A stretch of 64,000 nt of DNA from Chamaecyparis obtusa. Taxonomy: Eukaryota; Streptophyta; Pinopsida; Cupressales; Cupressaceae. A program made the position numbers and the translations under genes. The notes beneath the pieces are model-generated. The model did not search any database. It was given only the letters and a program-made list of their open reading frames with translations, and was not told the origin of the DNA. Every line of letters starts with the position of its first letter. Positions within the stretch are counted from its first letter, which is position 1. Shown in pieces: positions 52,424 to 64,000 of the stretch. The stretch covers positions 2,501 to 66,500 of the forward strand of contig BSBK01008419.1 in the NCBI GenBank assembly GCA_027943335.1. Reading direction: 5' to 3'.

Positions 52424-54849
52424 TATAGAGCATCTAACTCCATCCTTGAAAATGAGTTGTATAATAGATAATACAAATTAAAAATAACTTATGTAAAGAT
52501 GAATCCAAAGAACCCTTGGTTTATTGAACTCATATGATCAAAATACAATCTATTGATATTTTTCTATGATGTTTACATCATTCAAAATATAAAATGTAAC
52601 AACCCTCCTTGTGAAAATTAAATTATACATTAGTGTTCTTGGTCTATAATACACTAGAACCTCGGATTTTCTACATGCCTTATTTTTCCATATTTTCATT
52701 TCTTTTTCATCAATCTTGGAATCTATTTTATAACATAAGGGTTGTACAAGCTATAGGTTGACAAAACATACAAACCATGTAAACCACTACTAGTCATTCA
52801 TATAAATTGTTCTCCACCTAGAAATATTTTATTCGGTTTTATATTTTAGTGTAGTTACTAGGTTGGTTTTTTGGTAGTCCCAAGGTAAGACTCCTCTAGA
52901 AATCTTGCAAGACTTGTTCAAGCCTTTCTATTATTACACTTGGAAAATTAGTGTTATAGAGGAATACATAGTGTGACACTCTCAATTTCTACTATCACAG
53001 GGGAGAATTGTTAAAATTCTTCTCAAGGAGTGCATAATGACTCAAACACCCCATCTTCTAGTCTCACACCTAGACCATCCACTATAATATTCCCTTAAAG
53101 GGGAGCCTGAGTGGGAGTCATAGAGATATGATTTATTTGCAAGATGTGAAAATAGATTTCCCTTACATGAGATGGTTTTGACATCTCTATGACTACAATG
53201 AGACATTCTAACACCCTTGTGGCTACAAAGATAATTTTCAACATGTTCATGGCCTCAATATTTGTATATATCTTGAAACGAGACCTTCAAAAACTACACT
53301 TCTTTACATCTAAAAACTATCATACTATTGAAAAAATCAAATAACACGTGAAAGGAAGAAACAAATTCTAGAGTGAAAAAGCACACCCTTAGGAAGGTAT
53401 TTATATTTTTCTTCCTTGAGAACTATCCTTTTGATTTCAAACTAAAAATAATGATGGTAATAAGTTTGCAAAACCTAACAACTTTTTAATGATAATAACC
53501 TAAAATATTTCAAGCCTATTGAATCTTGGATTCAAATCAAACTAAGAGTGACACTTAAAATATTTTGAAAACAAGGTTAATCATCCCATAGCCTGATTGA
53601 TGAGAAAGAATTTGCAAACTTGTCCTCAAATTTCACTTATTCCTTGAGATTATTAGACTTCAATTCTACCTTTGAGTGTAGCATTGAAAACTTCATAGAC
53701 TATAATGTCCTAGCATATTTTGCTTATGTGGTACCACATGTCAACATACAACTAGTTTAACCATCCATCCAGACCAAACTTGAGACCCATTGTTATGCAC
53801 CTTGCTTGTCCACTAGTAGATCTAGCAACCTTTGTTAACTATCAAAGGAATGTAGTACATCATATATCTTTGCTAAAGTAGGCTCCCTATGCATTTGTAG
53901 CCTTCTTGACCATTTCATTTCCTTGTTGCGAGAACATGAGATAATCATTTATTATTTATTTTATGCTCATGAACCCCACATACTCGTACTTTAATTTACA
54001 ACACTTGTAAATTCAATGCAGAAGAGTAGGGTCAACATATCCATCCTTGGGTTCCAAAATCCATTCAAATCACCACACCAGCCCCCACCACTTTTCAAAA
54101 AAATTCTTTTTACATCGCAAAGATGTGATGTTTATCCTGTATTATTGTTGGAAGAACAATTTTCTAATATCTCACATGTCTGCACATCATTTGACTCTCT
54201 TCCAATATCTTGTAGTAAAGAGCCAAGGTGCATCATCTTCTCCTATCCACCATTCTTTAAGTATACCCTATAGTTACGGACCCAGATCGTATCCTCTCAA
54301 AAATCCACTACGGGAATATGGGAAGGGAAAGATCATTGCAAAATCATGACCCTTCCTATTTGCATTCAATCTGTTACCATTGATAGGGACCTTGCAAGAA
54401 AGTAGGGAATAAATACTAACTAAAAGGATACAAGGAACAGTTGAATTACATAAAGACAAAAATGCCTTCTTAACTTATCTTGATTGGTCTAAAGTGTTAG
54501 AAAGCATCTCAATACATCCTTCCTTCTAAAAATTTTGTACCCTCTTACCAAGGAATGATGAGAAATTATTGGTCCCAACAAGGACCCTTGTTCTCACCCA
54601 TTTCTTACTCTAGACAAAAAAATAATTCTAAAAAGATTACCCATTTTTTCCTTTGGTGGTCTCACTTGCTGTGAGTTTGTCATTCTAGTCCACCTATTTT
54701 TTGTAAAAGGTTTAGGCTCTCTCCCAATTTATCTAGTCAAAACAAACCTTTCAATAAATAATATATAATGTAAAGTTAACAAACTAAATTTTATTATAAT
54801 ATTAATAGTATTTAATGAATATATTATAGAGATCAAATGTATTTCAAAT
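52424..54849. other. Intergenic stretch, nothing recognised
   Basis: AT-rich, with overlapping frames at 54016-54349 that match no known family. Weak copia-like wording on the minus strand near 53700-53900 was considered but not convincing. Confidence 0.5.
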
Positions 54850-55193
54850 TGCTAGTGTAATTTTTTAATTTAATTTACATTTAGGCTTATTAAGCTTACT
54901 TAGTCATATATTTTCATTCAACACTTGCCTACAAAAGTTGTCATTGTTTAGGAATTTTTTTAATAGAGGTGTCTAGATAGGTGTCAATTCCATCTCGACA
55001 CCTCATCCTAGTTTCGTAGGAGGAAACTCACCATCACTCATTGAGTGTTGGGTTCAACTTCTAATTTGACCCAATCACTCATGATATATTTAATCTTCTT
55101 CTCCATCAATTCATCTATCTATGGAAGGTGAAATTTGGCTCATTGTATAGTTGTGGTTCATTTTTATCTCTATAGATATCGGTAGTTCTTTCA
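54850..55193 (+). repeat. 5' LTR of the short copia element
   Basis: Starts TGCTAGTGTAATTTTTTAATT. Shares CTTATTAAGC(T/C)TACTTAGTCATA and TCGACACCTCATCCTAG with the 3' copy. Confidence 0.9.
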
Positions 55194-56041
55194 TGGTATC
55201 AAAGCCATTTTGATACAATTTGGAGCCTATAACATTTTCGTGGATACTACAAAGTCCATCATTTCGACATAGTCAATTAGCATTCTCCCCTCAGGTAGTT
55301 GTGGATCACCGCATTTGTGGCTTGCAAGATGGGGCCACAGAGAGGAGTTAGTAGTGACTAGTCTAGAAATCGGTGAAAGAAGGTAAAACATATGAAGCTT
55401 TCTCTGCTACATTCAAAGATAGCTCTACCCTTTTGCAATAGTGAGAGAATCCAAAGTATTCATCTTTGGTATTCCACTGAAAACCCTCGTCGACATTGGA
55501 GTGCTATGGATCTTTATACAATAGGGGTTTGGCCCATGACACCCATCAAATTCAGACTTGATGGTTTGGTGTTATTTGAAAAGTCATTTTTGGCTTCAAA
55601 ATCTTGGAAACTAGGTGGGGGTGATTTGATAGAAGGGGCTGCACTTTTTTGAAAGTTTAGCCCTTGGACATATGGTTTTTTAGCTCCTAGTTCTTTCCTA
55701 GCCCAGGAGGCTTAATATTGGATGTTCTATTTCTATTTTGGAAAATTAATGTTTTGGTATAGATGAAAAAAATTCAGCATAAATTTTTGTTTATGATGGT
55801 GGATAATTTTATAAAGAGACAAATATTCATTTCCTTATAACTTTTGCTCCTTAACTAGAAATAGAGTTCTAATTTTTTGCAAAAGTACATGTCCTTTTTT
55901 CATGAATCTAATGGACACACTCGTACACTATCATTATAAAGTACCATTTTCCATTTTGAGTATTTTTTATGGGTTTGGCTACAAATCACTCCTTCTATAA
56001 AGTGCTAAAAATAAGAGGGAAAAGATAATCAAGGGGGTGTT

Positions 56042-57110
56042 GTGTCTATTATATTTTTCATACTTCCTCATGGAATTCTCTCCTTTTCTACATTCTACAA
56101 GCAAAAATCTAAGTCTACCAGCATGAATCTTAATGTGACTATAGAAGCTCTAAAATCTTTCAATTATCATGATTGGAAGTTAAAATTTATTCTTGTACTA
56201 AAGAATAATTGCTTGTATAGGGTAACAATGGAAACATAAAAAGAACCTCATCCAACATAGGACAATGAATTTTTTTTCAGTAAGTATGACCAAGCATTTG
56301 GCTTTCTATGTTTAAATTTATCTCTTGTTAATATTTCATGTTGAGCAATTGAAAACACCTAACCAAGTTTGGGAGGTTCTCAAAACACTATTTGGGACAA
56401 TTGATGAACTTAGAAGTCATGAGTTGGAAAACCAACTCCTAGGTCTTATTTCTTCTAGTTTTTTTAACTTTAGAGGACTTATTCACTAAATTTAAATCTT
56501 TGAAGTTGTAGTTAAAAGATTGTGCAATTGAAAAGAAAAACAATTAATTGATCCTTTTTGTACTTTCCAAACTAGGTTCTAAATTTTTTGAGTTTGTCTA
56601 TTGTTTTACTTGATAACTTTATTGTTGATCTTACAAGGGAACAAGAAAAGTTAATTCAAATGGGTACTTTAAAATCTACTAAAGCAAAAGCTTTAATTGT
56701 AGAAAATGAAAAGAATCAAAATGCTAATGGAGAGAAAATGAACATGAAAAAAGATTAAAAAAAAGGGAAGTAAGAAGACAAAATTGATAACTTCAAAATG
56801 GATAACTCGTCTCAACAAAGTAAATCAATTCTTGAGAGAGTTAAATGTTCCTTTTGGAACAAAAATGATCATGAAGAATATTAATGCATGAAAAAATGAA
56901 ATGAGCACCTCACTTTTCTACTCAAAAAGAATAATATTGAGGTAACTAGTTCTGCCAAAGCATCATCTTCTAATCAAGAAATTACTAAGGACAAAGATAA
57001 ATTGAAAGGCAAGGTCTTATTATATCAAGTGACTATAGATTTTGGTGCTACACACCATATGGGCTCTCATTCAAATCCAAATTTCAGTCCTCATAACTCA
57101 GGTGAATGAC
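56042..57110 (+). pseudogene. Copia gag and protease remnant
   Basis: Gag is recognised by FNYHDWKLKFILVLKNNCLY (family FNGxNYxxWKxxMxxxL) at 56155-56215, then ELRSHELENQLLGL and LTREQEKLIQMG further on. The nucleocapsid region is basic and ends near 56890 with a degraded CSFWN...H knuckle. The protease site reads VTIDFGATHHMGSH at about 57030, where the family has DSGATHHM, so the serine is changed. Frames shift and stops occur (56238, 56757 and others). No integrase follows before the polypurine tract. Confidence 0.8.
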
Positions 57111-57338
57111 CAAATGAAAATCATATTCATGTAGATTCATCACTAGCATCATCATCCTTTTGGGAGACCTTATAGGCTTCTTCTCTTCTTATCTCATTTT
57201 TGGAGGATAGTTTTCTTCCCACTGGGTTTTCTATCTTTCCACTTTTATGAAAGATTGCATTTTACATGGGTACCTGAGATGGCTAGTAGTTGGGACTCAT
57301 TTTTTTATCTTGTCCTCCTTAGTTATGTTTAAGGGAGG

Positions 57339-57680
57339 TGTTAGTGTAATTTTTTAATTTTATTTACACTTAGGCTTATTAAGCCTACTTAGTCATACAT
57401 TTTCATTCGACACTTGTCTACACAAGTTGTCATTGTTTACGAGTCATTTATGAAGGTGTCTAAATATATGTCGATTCCATTTCGACACCTCATCCTAGGT
57501 TCATGGGAGACAATTCACCAACACTCATTAAGGGTTGGGCTTGACTTCTGATTCAACCCAATCACTCGTGTTATATGCACTCTTCTTCTCCTTTGATTCA
57601 TCCATCTATGGAAGGTTGACTTTGGCTCATTGTGTTGTTCTGGTTCATATTTATCTCTGTGGATCCATGTAGTTCCTTCA
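57339..57680 (+). repeat. 3' LTR of the short copia element
   Basis: Starts TGTTAGTGTAATTTTTTAATT directly after AAGGGAGG and ends AGTTCCTTCA. The minus-strand frame at 57515-57712 is chance. Confidence 0.9.
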
Positions 57681-58479
57681 CACACAATCTCAACAGCCTG
57701 TCCCAATCTCAACTACTCATAACAATCTCAACCATTATATCTAGCATAAATAGAATAGAAATAATCAACAAGTAAAAGATTTATTAGACCATCAACAATA
57801 TTTAATAATATATATACTAAATAATAAACAAACCGCACACCTAGAATGAAATCCTATCCAAAGACAATAACTTCATAATATTGGAAAATATAATTTCTTC
57901 CACTCATGGAAATATTAAATGGACAAATTAGGTAAATAATATTATTATTTTATTATCAGCCAAGATTAGTTGTTTCCCAATGTTTCCACCTCTATAAAAG
58001 AGGCATTATGTATTTGGTTTGAATAAGTGGCAAGATGATCTGAGTTTGATGAATGCTGTAGCATTCTAGGTATATTAAATTAGCATTCTAATTATATTAA
58101 ATTAAAAAATGTGCAACAGCACAAATCAATTTGGAGAACTATTTCTGTATTTATATTTCTATATATATATCCACCTTCTACACATGAATATACCAATAAC
58201 TTAACAATAAACAATAATTAATACCTAAATAGTTTTTGTTTGAATATACTTAATAGAATGAGCAAGTTGGGAAGTCTGGTGTCTAATAATTTAATGGAGA
58301 ACTATTCAATATTTAAGATTATGGATATCTACTTTACTTTTCTTTATATGAACGCGCGTGTACATGCTCAATGACTTTGACGCACCGAGGAGACTCAAAA
58401 TTTATATTGAGTTTAATTTATCTAGTCAATGAGAGATTCCAAGCAGATCATGGCAAGCATTTGTAGACGTTGATGGGTT
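57681..58479. other. Intergenic stretch upstream of the NAC fragment
   Basis: AT-rich, with no coding or repeat feature recognised. Confidence 0.55.
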
Positions 58480-58758
58480 TGACGTCAATTCAAGAGTCAG
58501 TCTTTCTCTCCATTATAACGCGGAATGACTTGTACTCAGATAATGTAAAACCAAATTCGGGCTTGCATTCAAAAGTCTCCTAAAATCTTGACTGGGAGCA
58601 CAAGACTTAGCTTTTGTTTGAAGAACAAGACTTGATTTTTTTGAATGGAATATGGTTGTCATGTGAGTTTCCAGGAAATTGTCTGCACATTTTCTAAATT
58701 TCATTGAAGAACAAGACTTCATTTTATTGCATGGTCTGAAAACTTTTGTAATATATAG
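58480..58758 (+). promoter_or_regulatory. Possible remains of a promoter before the NAC exon
   Basis: TGACGTCA (58480-58487) is a perfect bZIP ACGT-core site about 310 bp before the exon, and TAATATATAG (58749-58758) could be a TATA box about 42 bp before the ATG. Both motifs are short and could be chance. The spacing is what makes them worth listing. Confidence 0.3.
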
Positions 58759-58799
58759 AATAGAGGCTGATCAGTTTTCTATTCATTGAATGGTTGAAG

Positions 58800-58926
58800 A
58801 TGAAGGGCAAAGTAGAGAAAGAACCTCAGCTTCATGGGTTCAGGAAAAAAGTGCAAGGCCGACACTTTGGATTTGATATCATTGGGACTCTGGATTTGTA
58901 CCGATATGATCCTTGGCAGCTCCCAG
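58800..58926 (+). pseudogene. NAC-domain transcription factor, first exon with an internal deletion
   Basis: From the ATG the frame reads about 42 codons and ends with RKKVQGRHFGFDIIGTLDLY then RYDPWQLPG and a GT donor (CCAG/GTAGTG). This is NAC subdomain B (family xxKVxGRPFxxDIIPEVDLYKYEPWDLP), and the donor is at the usual position of NAC intron 1. Before it, LHGFRKK stands where NAC proteins have LPPGFRFHPTDEEL...YLRKK, so about 14 codons of subdomain A are missing without loss of frame. NAC proteins bind DNA as dimers, and subdomain A serves dimerisation. A convincing second exon is lacking (see the weak candidate at 60390-60560), so I call it a pseudogene. Confidence 0.72.
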
Positions 58927-61346
58927 GTAGTGATTATGAAAGAATAAAAGATATTATTTTGATCTACAATTAGTCAAGACAGTTTTAATGTTTTTCTTTT
59001 GGGCTTGAAATTGTTGAACTGTTAACTTTTCTGTTATGTTTATTATTATTTGTTTTGAAAATCTTGTTAGGGTAAAGCTGTGTCTGCGAGCCCAACTTTA
59101 ATTTTCTAGACATGCTGGATATCGAATCTTTGTTAAGACGGGTATGTGCTCATTGTTGATGGTTATCTCATCAGCTCTTAGTTGAGGATGGGTATGTCGT
59201 AACATGTGATATCTTCAGATCACATTCTATAATTCATATAATCAAAAAGCTAGAAAATTCCCAGCAATATAATTTTAAATATTAATGATTATATTTTCTT
59301 CATCCATATAAAAGATATTGTTTGGACCCATAGATGTTAGAAATTTCAAACAGATGTAATTCTTCATGTTTTATGTTGTTGACGATCATCTTTTCTGGAT
59401 CTATACAGTCGATATTATTTGAGCTCACTCTTAGGGCAGATGCATTCAGGACCTTCAATTTAGGTTACAATACAAAGAATTTATGTACGATAGGTTTCCA
59501 GTCTCAAATATGAAGTTCTTCACCATAAAAGATATGGAATCTGTTGAGTCAATTAGAAAACATCTAGCAGCAATTGATTATAAAAATCCATTAAGTGGTG
59601 TTTTTAAGATTTTGATAAAATTTAACAATTTTTACATTAGTTTTTTATCATATTTTGTGATTTATTATGGCAACAGTTTTTAGTAAAGTAGGTAAAGATT
59701 GAAGACATGGAGTATGTTGGATTAATTTCAGAATTATTGTCGATAAACTGTTATAATCTTTACATCAACTTTATAGAGTATACTATGTGATCTATAATCA
59801 GATCACTTTTAAATAAATTATGTAAAGATTGTAGATACTAAACTTATAAATAATAAGATGTCTAGGGAAGCGTGTTATCTAACACTTTATAATGAATCCA
59901 TTGTCTGTATCCTAAACATTTTTTAGCGAGCTTATCAAATATTCACATAATTTATTAAAGTCATATCGATGATAGATCATAAGGTGTAGTTTAAAATATC
60001 GATATAAAATTATTGTACAAATAGTTTAACAATAATTTCTAGTGCTAAAATCATCAAGTTTTCTCAGTCCAGAATAACTGATATCACCGAATTTCTAAAG
60101 TTGATTGTGCAATTTTGTAACATTACATTTCAAAACTTCACGATTCACCATGAAATAAGTAGAGAAGTACCTTTTACAAATGTTTGTTGTTCTATGTTTA
60201 TAAATTCAGTGATACAACACTTAAGGATTTACATAATGGATGTTGAATTCTGGACAATTGTAAGAAAACTCACAGACATTTTCTTAGTATATATGGCCGT
60301 TAGAACCGGGATTTATATTGTTGTGGGTTGTGTGGCTTTATCGTTGTCTCGGGTTTAGCCTTTATTAGTAAAGGGAAGGGTTTTATTAGTTACTGGGGAT
60401 AAGAAGTGCGCTGCAGCTAGAAGCACTCTTACAGCTTCAGGGTACTGAACATGATTCCTGAACCATAAAAATCTCCAATTTGGTTTAAGGGTTTCAAAAC
60501 CTATCAAAGGGTTGACTTGGTTTTCTATGCATGTGTAGGAATAAATACAAAATTTATGTTGCTGGATACTCCAAAGGAAGAGTTGATACCAGGCGTTTTC
60601 AGATTTAAAGTATCAGCTGATTGTAGAGGACAAGGTTGGGATTCACTGTTCCCACTTCCAATCAGCTTAGACTTTCGTTTCTCTGTCATTTCTCCAGTTT
60701 GTAAATACCACAATACATCAGGCTTAGATCAAAATCGGTGGCCAGAAGTAGGGTCACAACAATACTAAAACTAAAAAGTATGCTATGGCATTCTAGATGT
60801 AGAGAAAGGAGGGATCGGACTGGGGCCTGGGCCATTATTTGCTAACTGATATAGTGAAGCTATAGTGGGATTGATCGAAAGAAAAATTCAAAAACATTCC
60901 GCAGTCATGGCATTCCAGAAACAAAGCCGAACATACAGAAATAGATGTGTGCGGCACATTCTTGGAATCTAGGAGTTGAACATATCTAAGCCAATGCTTC
61001 TTGGAATGTCTATCGGGCACAATGTTGTTGCGCTTCAGCGTGACTTAGCTGCAACAAAAGCCAAATGCATATGATTACAGTTCATTTACTATGACATTTT
61101 TAGGAGACCTAGAGTTTAATTGATTAATTCTAATATTTGTTGTCCTATGCAGACCCAGAGTTTGGGTAAGTCATCATACTTAATTAATTCCATTGAAGAT
61201 TATTCATGCCATTGTTGGGTTTAATTTTTATTCAAAGCTTGTAGTATTGTTTTACTCCTAGAGGCAACAAACTCTATATATATCTACATAATTTTGGGTT
61301 ATATGTTGGTGTGTTAAGAACTATTTTGGAGCTGCTATATTTTATG
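58927..61346. other. Stretch after the NAC exon (intron-like), otherwise nothing recognised
   Basis: Apart from the weak NAC exon 2 candidate, small frames at 59483-59683, 60101-60358 and 60517-60768 match no family I know. No LTR or tRNA found. Confidence 0.45.
60390..60560 (+). pseudogene. Possible degenerate second NAC exon
   Basis: GGGGATAAGAAG opens a frame reading GDKKCAAARSTLTASGY, then a stop, which can be laid against the NAC block (D)RKYPNGxRxNRATxSGYWKATG. About 100 bp later DLVFYAC resembles KKALVFYAG. Several stops and poor identity make this a weak call. It depends mainly on lying downstream of a NAC first exon on the same strand. Confidence 0.3.
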
Positions 61347-61351
61347 AGAAT

Positions 61352-61503
61352 TATTGGCATAATACATTGTTTGGGTAGTTTGTAACTGTCCATATGTCAG
61401 TTGGTAATTGTCCAATCACACAGATAATGCATTTTATAAAAACTCCTCTTGGTTATTGAATAATACATCAAACATTCATTTGGATCTTTCATTCTTTTTC
61501 TCA
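61352..61503 (+). repeat. 5' LTR of the small element
   Basis: TATTGGCATAATACATTG (family TGTTGGTGT) to TTTTTCTCA. Confidence 0.88.
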
Positions 61504-62421
61504 TTTTAGTATCAAAGAAGGTGTAGGCTTGCAAACGTAGAAATGAAAATGTGCTGTAGGCATGGAGAAGTATCTTTGTGCAATAACAGAGAATTTAGTC
61601 TTACACAAAACAACCAATAATTTTACTCCATCCTTTCGTTCGCTCCCTATTTTATCAGCAAATAGGACGTTGGAATTGTAAATAAAATGAGATTTAGATA
61701 GATGTCAATTCATGTACCTATATGAGCTAAGGATTTCTTTGCAACGTCAGTGAAATGAAGTCATTAATATATGTCATTTCTAGTACGCACATAAGACATT
61801 ATGAAAGCCCTTCTCATCTAGTGACAATATAGTTTGTTTTGACAAGCTTGGAAAAAGTTTGTGTAGCAAGGATCTGTCACTGTTAAATGGTTGAACCATC
61901 TAGATTCACAAGCATATGTGGAGTGATGAAGTGGTGAAGCCTCAGTTGTATTGCAATATATACAAAGAGGTGTTGTAGGTCATGATGGTATTGGTATATT
62001 TTATTTATAAACACAATTTACAGGTAGTGTTACATATATTGTATAGAGGGCAATAAGAAACAATGCCATGGTCACACATTTCCAATGTCTTAATCAAAAC
62101 AGGGCTTTAATGTCTTATATAGGTAGTGGTTTTCGTAGGTTGAGTCTTTATGAAATTTTTGGCTTCTACCTAGAATGCAAGGCTTTGAATGCTCATATAT
62201 ACTCTTTTCAGAGGTAAGATGCATTCAAAAGAGCATTGATTTCTTGGGAAATAGAATAATAAATAATAATTCATATAGGTGATTCCACCAATAAGAATAT
62301 CCATAAACTTTATGAATTGCATCACCATGGCATAAATCATTTATACTAGAGAAGTTGTTCACACACCATCTAGTCTTGGGACACTACAACGTGTCTGAAA
62401 ATTTAGGTTATTTAAGAAAAT

Positions 62422-63420
62422 ATGATGTCACAAATTATCTTTTCATTTATAATACATGCAAATAACTTTAATGAAGGGGTCATGTCTAATTTCTTACTAG
62501 ATTGTGATGTAATAATTCAAGTGATGATTAAAAAAATCAACCAATCTCATTACTATCAAGGCATGATCATTGATTCCCAACATAGGAGGGCTCATGTTCA
62601 TTTAAATGCATATCCCATTAGTGGTAATTTTGAGGTAAGTTTCTTTGCAAGAGAAGATGAAACTCATATTTTCCAAGAAGTTGATATATCTTCCATTAGA
62701 TATGTCGATCAAGTAGTATATCTTCTTGCTACTGATGCTTGTGAAAGTGTACTTCAAAACATTTAGAGAATTTTTAATTCTCTTGTAGATGTGTTTATCA
62801 ATGTTACGAATCAATTTTCAATCAGTTATGTTACACATGGCGGGGCCTTCAAAGACTCATTTGAGATATCAAGTGATGAAATAGATGTTGACAATTTTTC
62901 ATTCTCCTCTAAATCATAGTTGTGTACTTTGAACTTTCACATTGGAGGATGGCAACATTGAAGGATGGAGGAACTTCTATTATCTCAAGTTTTCTTCTCA
63001 CTTTGAGATGGTGTTCTGCATGAGGAGCATTTTCTGGCATTTTTGGTGTTCTATTTTGATTTCCTTTCCGATGTTGATAAATTTGAAGAATAGATGTCTT
63101 GTGAAGACTAATTTTAGAGATAGGTTTCAAACTTGGTATTGCACTCAATATGGATTGTTTTCAAGTGAGATTCAGAGTATATGATTGACTATTATACCCT
63201 TTTGCAGTCACTAGATAATGATAGAGATCCATCGCATGTCTTAGGGATTGATTGTTGAATAATTCAAGAAACTGTGATTTGAGAGCTTAAGAACACAGCT
63301 CAAAGATACGCCTTTCCAAGGGTCAAGAGAAAACTTGATGAAGCCTTTGTTGGTTTAGGGTTTGCTACTTCAAAAGAATATTTTCTCAAAATATGTACTC
63401 ATATTATGTAATCAACATGT
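62422..63420 (+). pseudogene. Unrecognised coding-like interior of the small element
   Basis: A 114-codon frame (62422-62766) begins MMSQIIFSF and has a reasonable mix of residues (AYPISGNFEVSFF, EDETHIFQEVD). Beyond its stop, protein-like stretches in plus frames continue, for example KRKLDEAFVGLGFATSKEYF near 63330-63385. I do not recognise the family. It could be a captured host gene piece or a diverged element gene. No membrane segment or catalytic motif is evident. Confidence 0.35.
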
Positions 63421-63501
63421 TTTTCTATGTAATCCTTATGTGTGGGTCCCTAAGGCAAAGTGTTTTTGATGTCTTTAGGATCAATGTATTAAGGAGGGGA
63501 A

Positions 63502-63657
63502 TGTTGGTGTAATACATTGTTTGGGTAGATTGTAACTATCCAACTGTATGTCAGTTGGTAACCATCCAACCTTATAGATATTGCATTATATACAAACTCC
63601 TCTTGGTTAATCAATAACACATCGAACATTCATCTAGATCTTCCACACTCTCTCTCA
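63502..63657 (+). repeat. 3' LTR of the small element
   Basis: TGTTGGTGTAATACATTG to CTCTCTCTCA, directly after the purine-rich AAGGAGGGGAA. Confidence 0.9.
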
Positions 63658-63662
63658 AGAAT

Positions 63663-64000
63663 AATAGAAAAGGGTTGCATATAAAATCAAGTTTGTAGAA
63701 ATTTGTTTTTTTGTAGTTGTGTTCATTTTGGTTTTGTGATTTAATATTTCTGATTATCTTCTAGGATTTTTTTAAAAAAATTCTTGAATTTCAACGAGCT
63801 ATATGTAGGAGACGAACGCCATTTCAACTAGCTACATTCAACTTGTTAGATTTGTTCAATGTACATCTTGCCAAAAAATTCCTTGTCAAATCCTTCTATC
63901 GGGAAGTTGTCTCACAACACTAAATTATCTGATTTGAAATATTGTCTCACATTTGTAATGTTTTTCTAGAAGGCTGGAAAATTGCCAAATTCTTACTGCC
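63663..64000. other. Right edge, nothing recognised
   Basis: AT-rich sequence with no feature I can support. Confidence 0.6.

Larger units (their letters stand above)
54850..57680 (+). mobile_element. Short copia element with gag and protease only
   Basis: LTRs of 344 and 342 bp (54850-55193 and 57339-57680) run TGCTAGTG/TGTTAGTG to TTTCA/CTTCA. TGGTATCAAAGCC, an initiator-Met-type primer site, follows the 5' LTR, and AAGGGAGG precedes the 3' LTR. The interior of 2145 bp has room for gag and protease but not for integrase and RT, so it is non-autonomous. I could not find a target duplication (CAAAT on the left, CACAC on the right). Confidence 0.87.
61347..63662 (+). mobile_element. Small non-autonomous LTR element
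   Basis: LTRs at 61352-61503 (152 bp) and 63502-63657 (156 bp) share AATACATTGTTTGGGTAG, TGTCAGTTGGTAA and ACTCCTCTTGGTTA. A perfect target duplication AGAAT flanks them (61347-61351 and 63658-63662). TAGTATCAAAG after the 5' LTR resembles an initiator-Met primer site, and AAGGAGGGGAA precedes the 3' LTR. The interior of about 2.0 kb shows no gag or pol motif. Confidence 0.9.

Noticed and set aside
53600..53930. Minus-strand wording vaguely like a copia polyprotein
   Set aside because: No motif from gag, protease, integrase or RT could be aligned with confidence.

Overview
This looks like nuclear DNA from a large-genome plant. It is AT-rich and intron-style, made mostly of old LTR retrotransposons with a LINE remnant and broken pieces of host genes. 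No gene reads through intact. The TE families, the long introns and the density of nested insertions would fit a gymnosperm, but that is inference; the sequence alone does not name the species. There is no rRNA, no CRISPR array and no prokaryotic operon.

Left flank (1-7.7 kb). A broken LINE lies on the minus strand (1 to about 4.45 kb; ORF1-like, endonuclease and reverse transcriptase parts). It is followed by a candidate copia-type LTR that abuts a fragment of a chaperonin CCT epsilon gene on the minus strand, a short-repeat patch with a perfect 34-bp palindrome, and about 2 kb without recognisable content.

Centre (7.76-52.4 kb). Two direct copies of a 2.6-kb repeat (7759-10386 and 49827-52418) look like LTRs. 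The left copy is followed by a possible primer-binding site. The right copy is preceded by a gypsy-type gag with no pol. Between them, in antisense, lie intron-containing fragments of two host genes: a phosphoglucomutase (12.1-13.4 kb) and a GABA/amino-acid transporter of the GAT1 type (42.8-44.2 kb). A tRNA-like gene and several minisatellites are also there. I propose, with moderate confidence, that this is one very large non-autonomous LTR element carrying captured genomic DNA.

Nested inside it is a Ty1/copia element (20175-39028, plus strand) with a perfect TTATT target duplication. Its RNase H end is split by a Ty3/gypsy element (25432-37371, minus strand) with a perfect AGTAC duplication. 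This gypsy element carries two RNase H domains, one of them placed between protease and reverse transcriptase.

Right flank (52.4-64 kb). A short copia element with gag and protease but no integrase or RT (54850-57680) is followed by a NAC-domain first exon with an in-frame deletion (58.8 kb), a degenerate possible second NAC exon (60.4 kb), and a small LTR element with about 155-bp LTRs and a perfect AGAAT duplication (61352-63657), whose interior I do not recognise.
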